Origin: Candidatus Dormiibacterota bacterium
GTDB lineage: Bacteria; Chloroflexota; Dormibacteria; Aeolococcales; Bog-877
Direction: 5' to 3'
DNA length: 5,927 nucleotides
Assembly (NCBI GenBank): GCA_030038765.1
Contig: JASHRA010000250.1
Coordinates: forward strand, 1-5,927
The notes under the pieces are model-generated. The model was not told the DNA's origin. It worked only from the letters and a program-made list of their open reading frames with translations, and made no database searches. The position numbers and the translations under genes are program-made. The number at the start of each line of letters is the position of its first letter. The first letter of the stretch is position 1. Of this stretch, positions 5,229-5,927 are shown piece after piece.

Positions 5229-5927
5229 GTGCCGGAACGCGTGCGGCTGGCCCCGCCCTTCTTCGAGCTCGGGCCCAAGACCTACATGTACGGCCCCGCC
5301 ATGGTGCGCCTGGCCCGGGTCGCCGACGGCCTCAGCTCCGAGTTCGGCGTCCAGATCGTGCTCACCCCCCAGTACGTGGACATCGCGAGGATCGTCGCCG
5401 CCGTGGAGCGGGTCCTGGTCTTTGCCCAGCACATGGACGCGCTCCGTCCCGGCCGCGGCATCGGGGCAGTGCTGCCCGAGGCGCTGCGCTCGGCGGGGGC
5501 GGTGGGCGTGCTCCTGAACCACGCCGAGCGGCCTCTCGAGCGGGAGCAGCTGGCCGCCACCGTGGGCCGCGCCGGGGAGGTGGGGCTGGCAACGCTGGTC
5601 TGTGCCGCCGACCTCCCGGCCGCCCTCGAGATCGCCCGGCTCGGGCCCGGCGGGATCGTGTTGGAGGCGCCGGACAGGATCGGCACCGGCTCGCCGGAGC
5701 GGCCCTCAGCAGCCGGGATCGCGGCCCAGGACGGGGCCGTCTGGGAGGTGGACCCGGGCATCCGGCTGCTGCACGCGGCCGGCATCGGCGGCCCCCGGGA
5801 CGTCTTCCAGGTGATGGCGGCCGGGGCCCAGGGGACCGGTTCCACCAGCGCCGTCTTCGCCGCCCCGGACCCGGCCCAGGCGCTGCGGGAGATGATCAGA
5901 GCCGCCCGCGAGGGGTGGGACGCCAGA
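5229..5927 (+). CDS. Triose-phosphate isomerase-family protein, atypical active site (3' end beyond window)
   Basis: From GTG 5229 the frame is open for 233 codons to the window edge with no stop. GTG 5241, four codons in, is an alternative start, and neither has a strong ribosome binding site. The compact TIM barrel resembles archaeal-length TPIs. Catalytic Lys17 lies in FFELGPKTYMYG, the electrophile His98 in LLNHAER, and the base Glu146 in IVLEAPDRIGTG. The phosphate-binding segments AGIGG and GTGSTS follow. The Asn two residues before the Lys, nearly invariant in TPI (N-x-K), is Gly15 here, with Pro16 between. The last visible residues (IRAAREGWDAR) suggest that only a few codons are missing. 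In the operon it would convert aldolase-derived DHAP to glyceraldehyde 3-phosphate, or act on a related ketose phosphate as the erythrulose-phosphate isomerases of this fold do. Fold assignment is strong; substrate is not settled. Confidence 0.85.
   Translation, partial: MPERVRLAPPFFELGPKTYMYGPAMVRLARVADGLSSEFGVQIVLTPQYVDIARIVAAVERVLVFAQHMDALRPGRGIGAVLPEALRSAGAVGVLLNHAERPLEREQLAATVGRAGEVGLATLVCAADLPAALEIARLGPGGIVLEAPDRIGTGSPERPSAAGIAAQDGAVWEVDPGIRLLHAAGIGGPRDVFQVMAAGAQGTGSTSAVFAAPDPAQALREMIRAAREGWDAR

Noticed and set aside
1..5927. CRISPR array, insertion sequence, prophage or tRNA/rRNA gene
   Set aside because: No regularly spaced repeats, transposase motifs, terminal repeats or tRNA cloverleaf-like segments were seen.

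Overview
The window is very G+C-rich (about three quarters by eye). It uses GTG as well as ATG starts and packs genes with overlapping or 1-nt junctions. This fits a high-GC bacterium such as an actinomycete, a high-GC Chloroflexota lineage or a GC-rich Bacillota; the sequence alone does not decide between them. It reads as a carbohydrate-catabolism locus with a divergently transcribed regulator.

Layout. Bases 1-70 (minus strand) hold the first 23 codons of a gene that runs off the left edge. It has a strong ribosome binding site and a signal-peptide-like N-terminus. Bases 71-240 are non-coding with a few short inverted repeats. Bases 241-1017 (minus) encode a DeoR/GlpR-family regulator. Bases 1018-1383 are a divergent regulatory region. 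It contains a nearly dyad-symmetric, apparently bidirectional promoter centred near 1167, TTTC/GAAA and CCGAAGG repeats that could be operators, and a structured leader ending in a hairpin that overlaps the first ribosome binding site of the operon. Bases 1384-5927 (plus) form a tight operon: a DhnA/LsrF-type class I aldolase, an FGGY-family sugar kinase, an AraA/FucI-fold sugar isomerase, and a triose-phosphate-isomerase-family protein whose last codons lie beyond the right edge.

How the genes fit together. The operon contains each enzyme class needed to take an aldose to central metabolism: isomerase (aldose to ketose), kinase (ketose to ketose phosphate), aldolase (to a triose phosphate plus a short aldehyde) and TPI-type isomerase (DHAP to glyceraldehyde 3-phosphate). 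This logic matches the L-fucose/L-rhamnose type of pathway, but a class I DhnA-type aldolase stands where those pathways use a class II enzyme, and the TPI-like protein lacks the usual active-site Asn. The sugar cannot be read from the sequence. The DeoR protein probably senses a phosphorylated intermediate and controls the divergent promoter. The partial exported protein at the left edge may be a transport component, but that is a guess.
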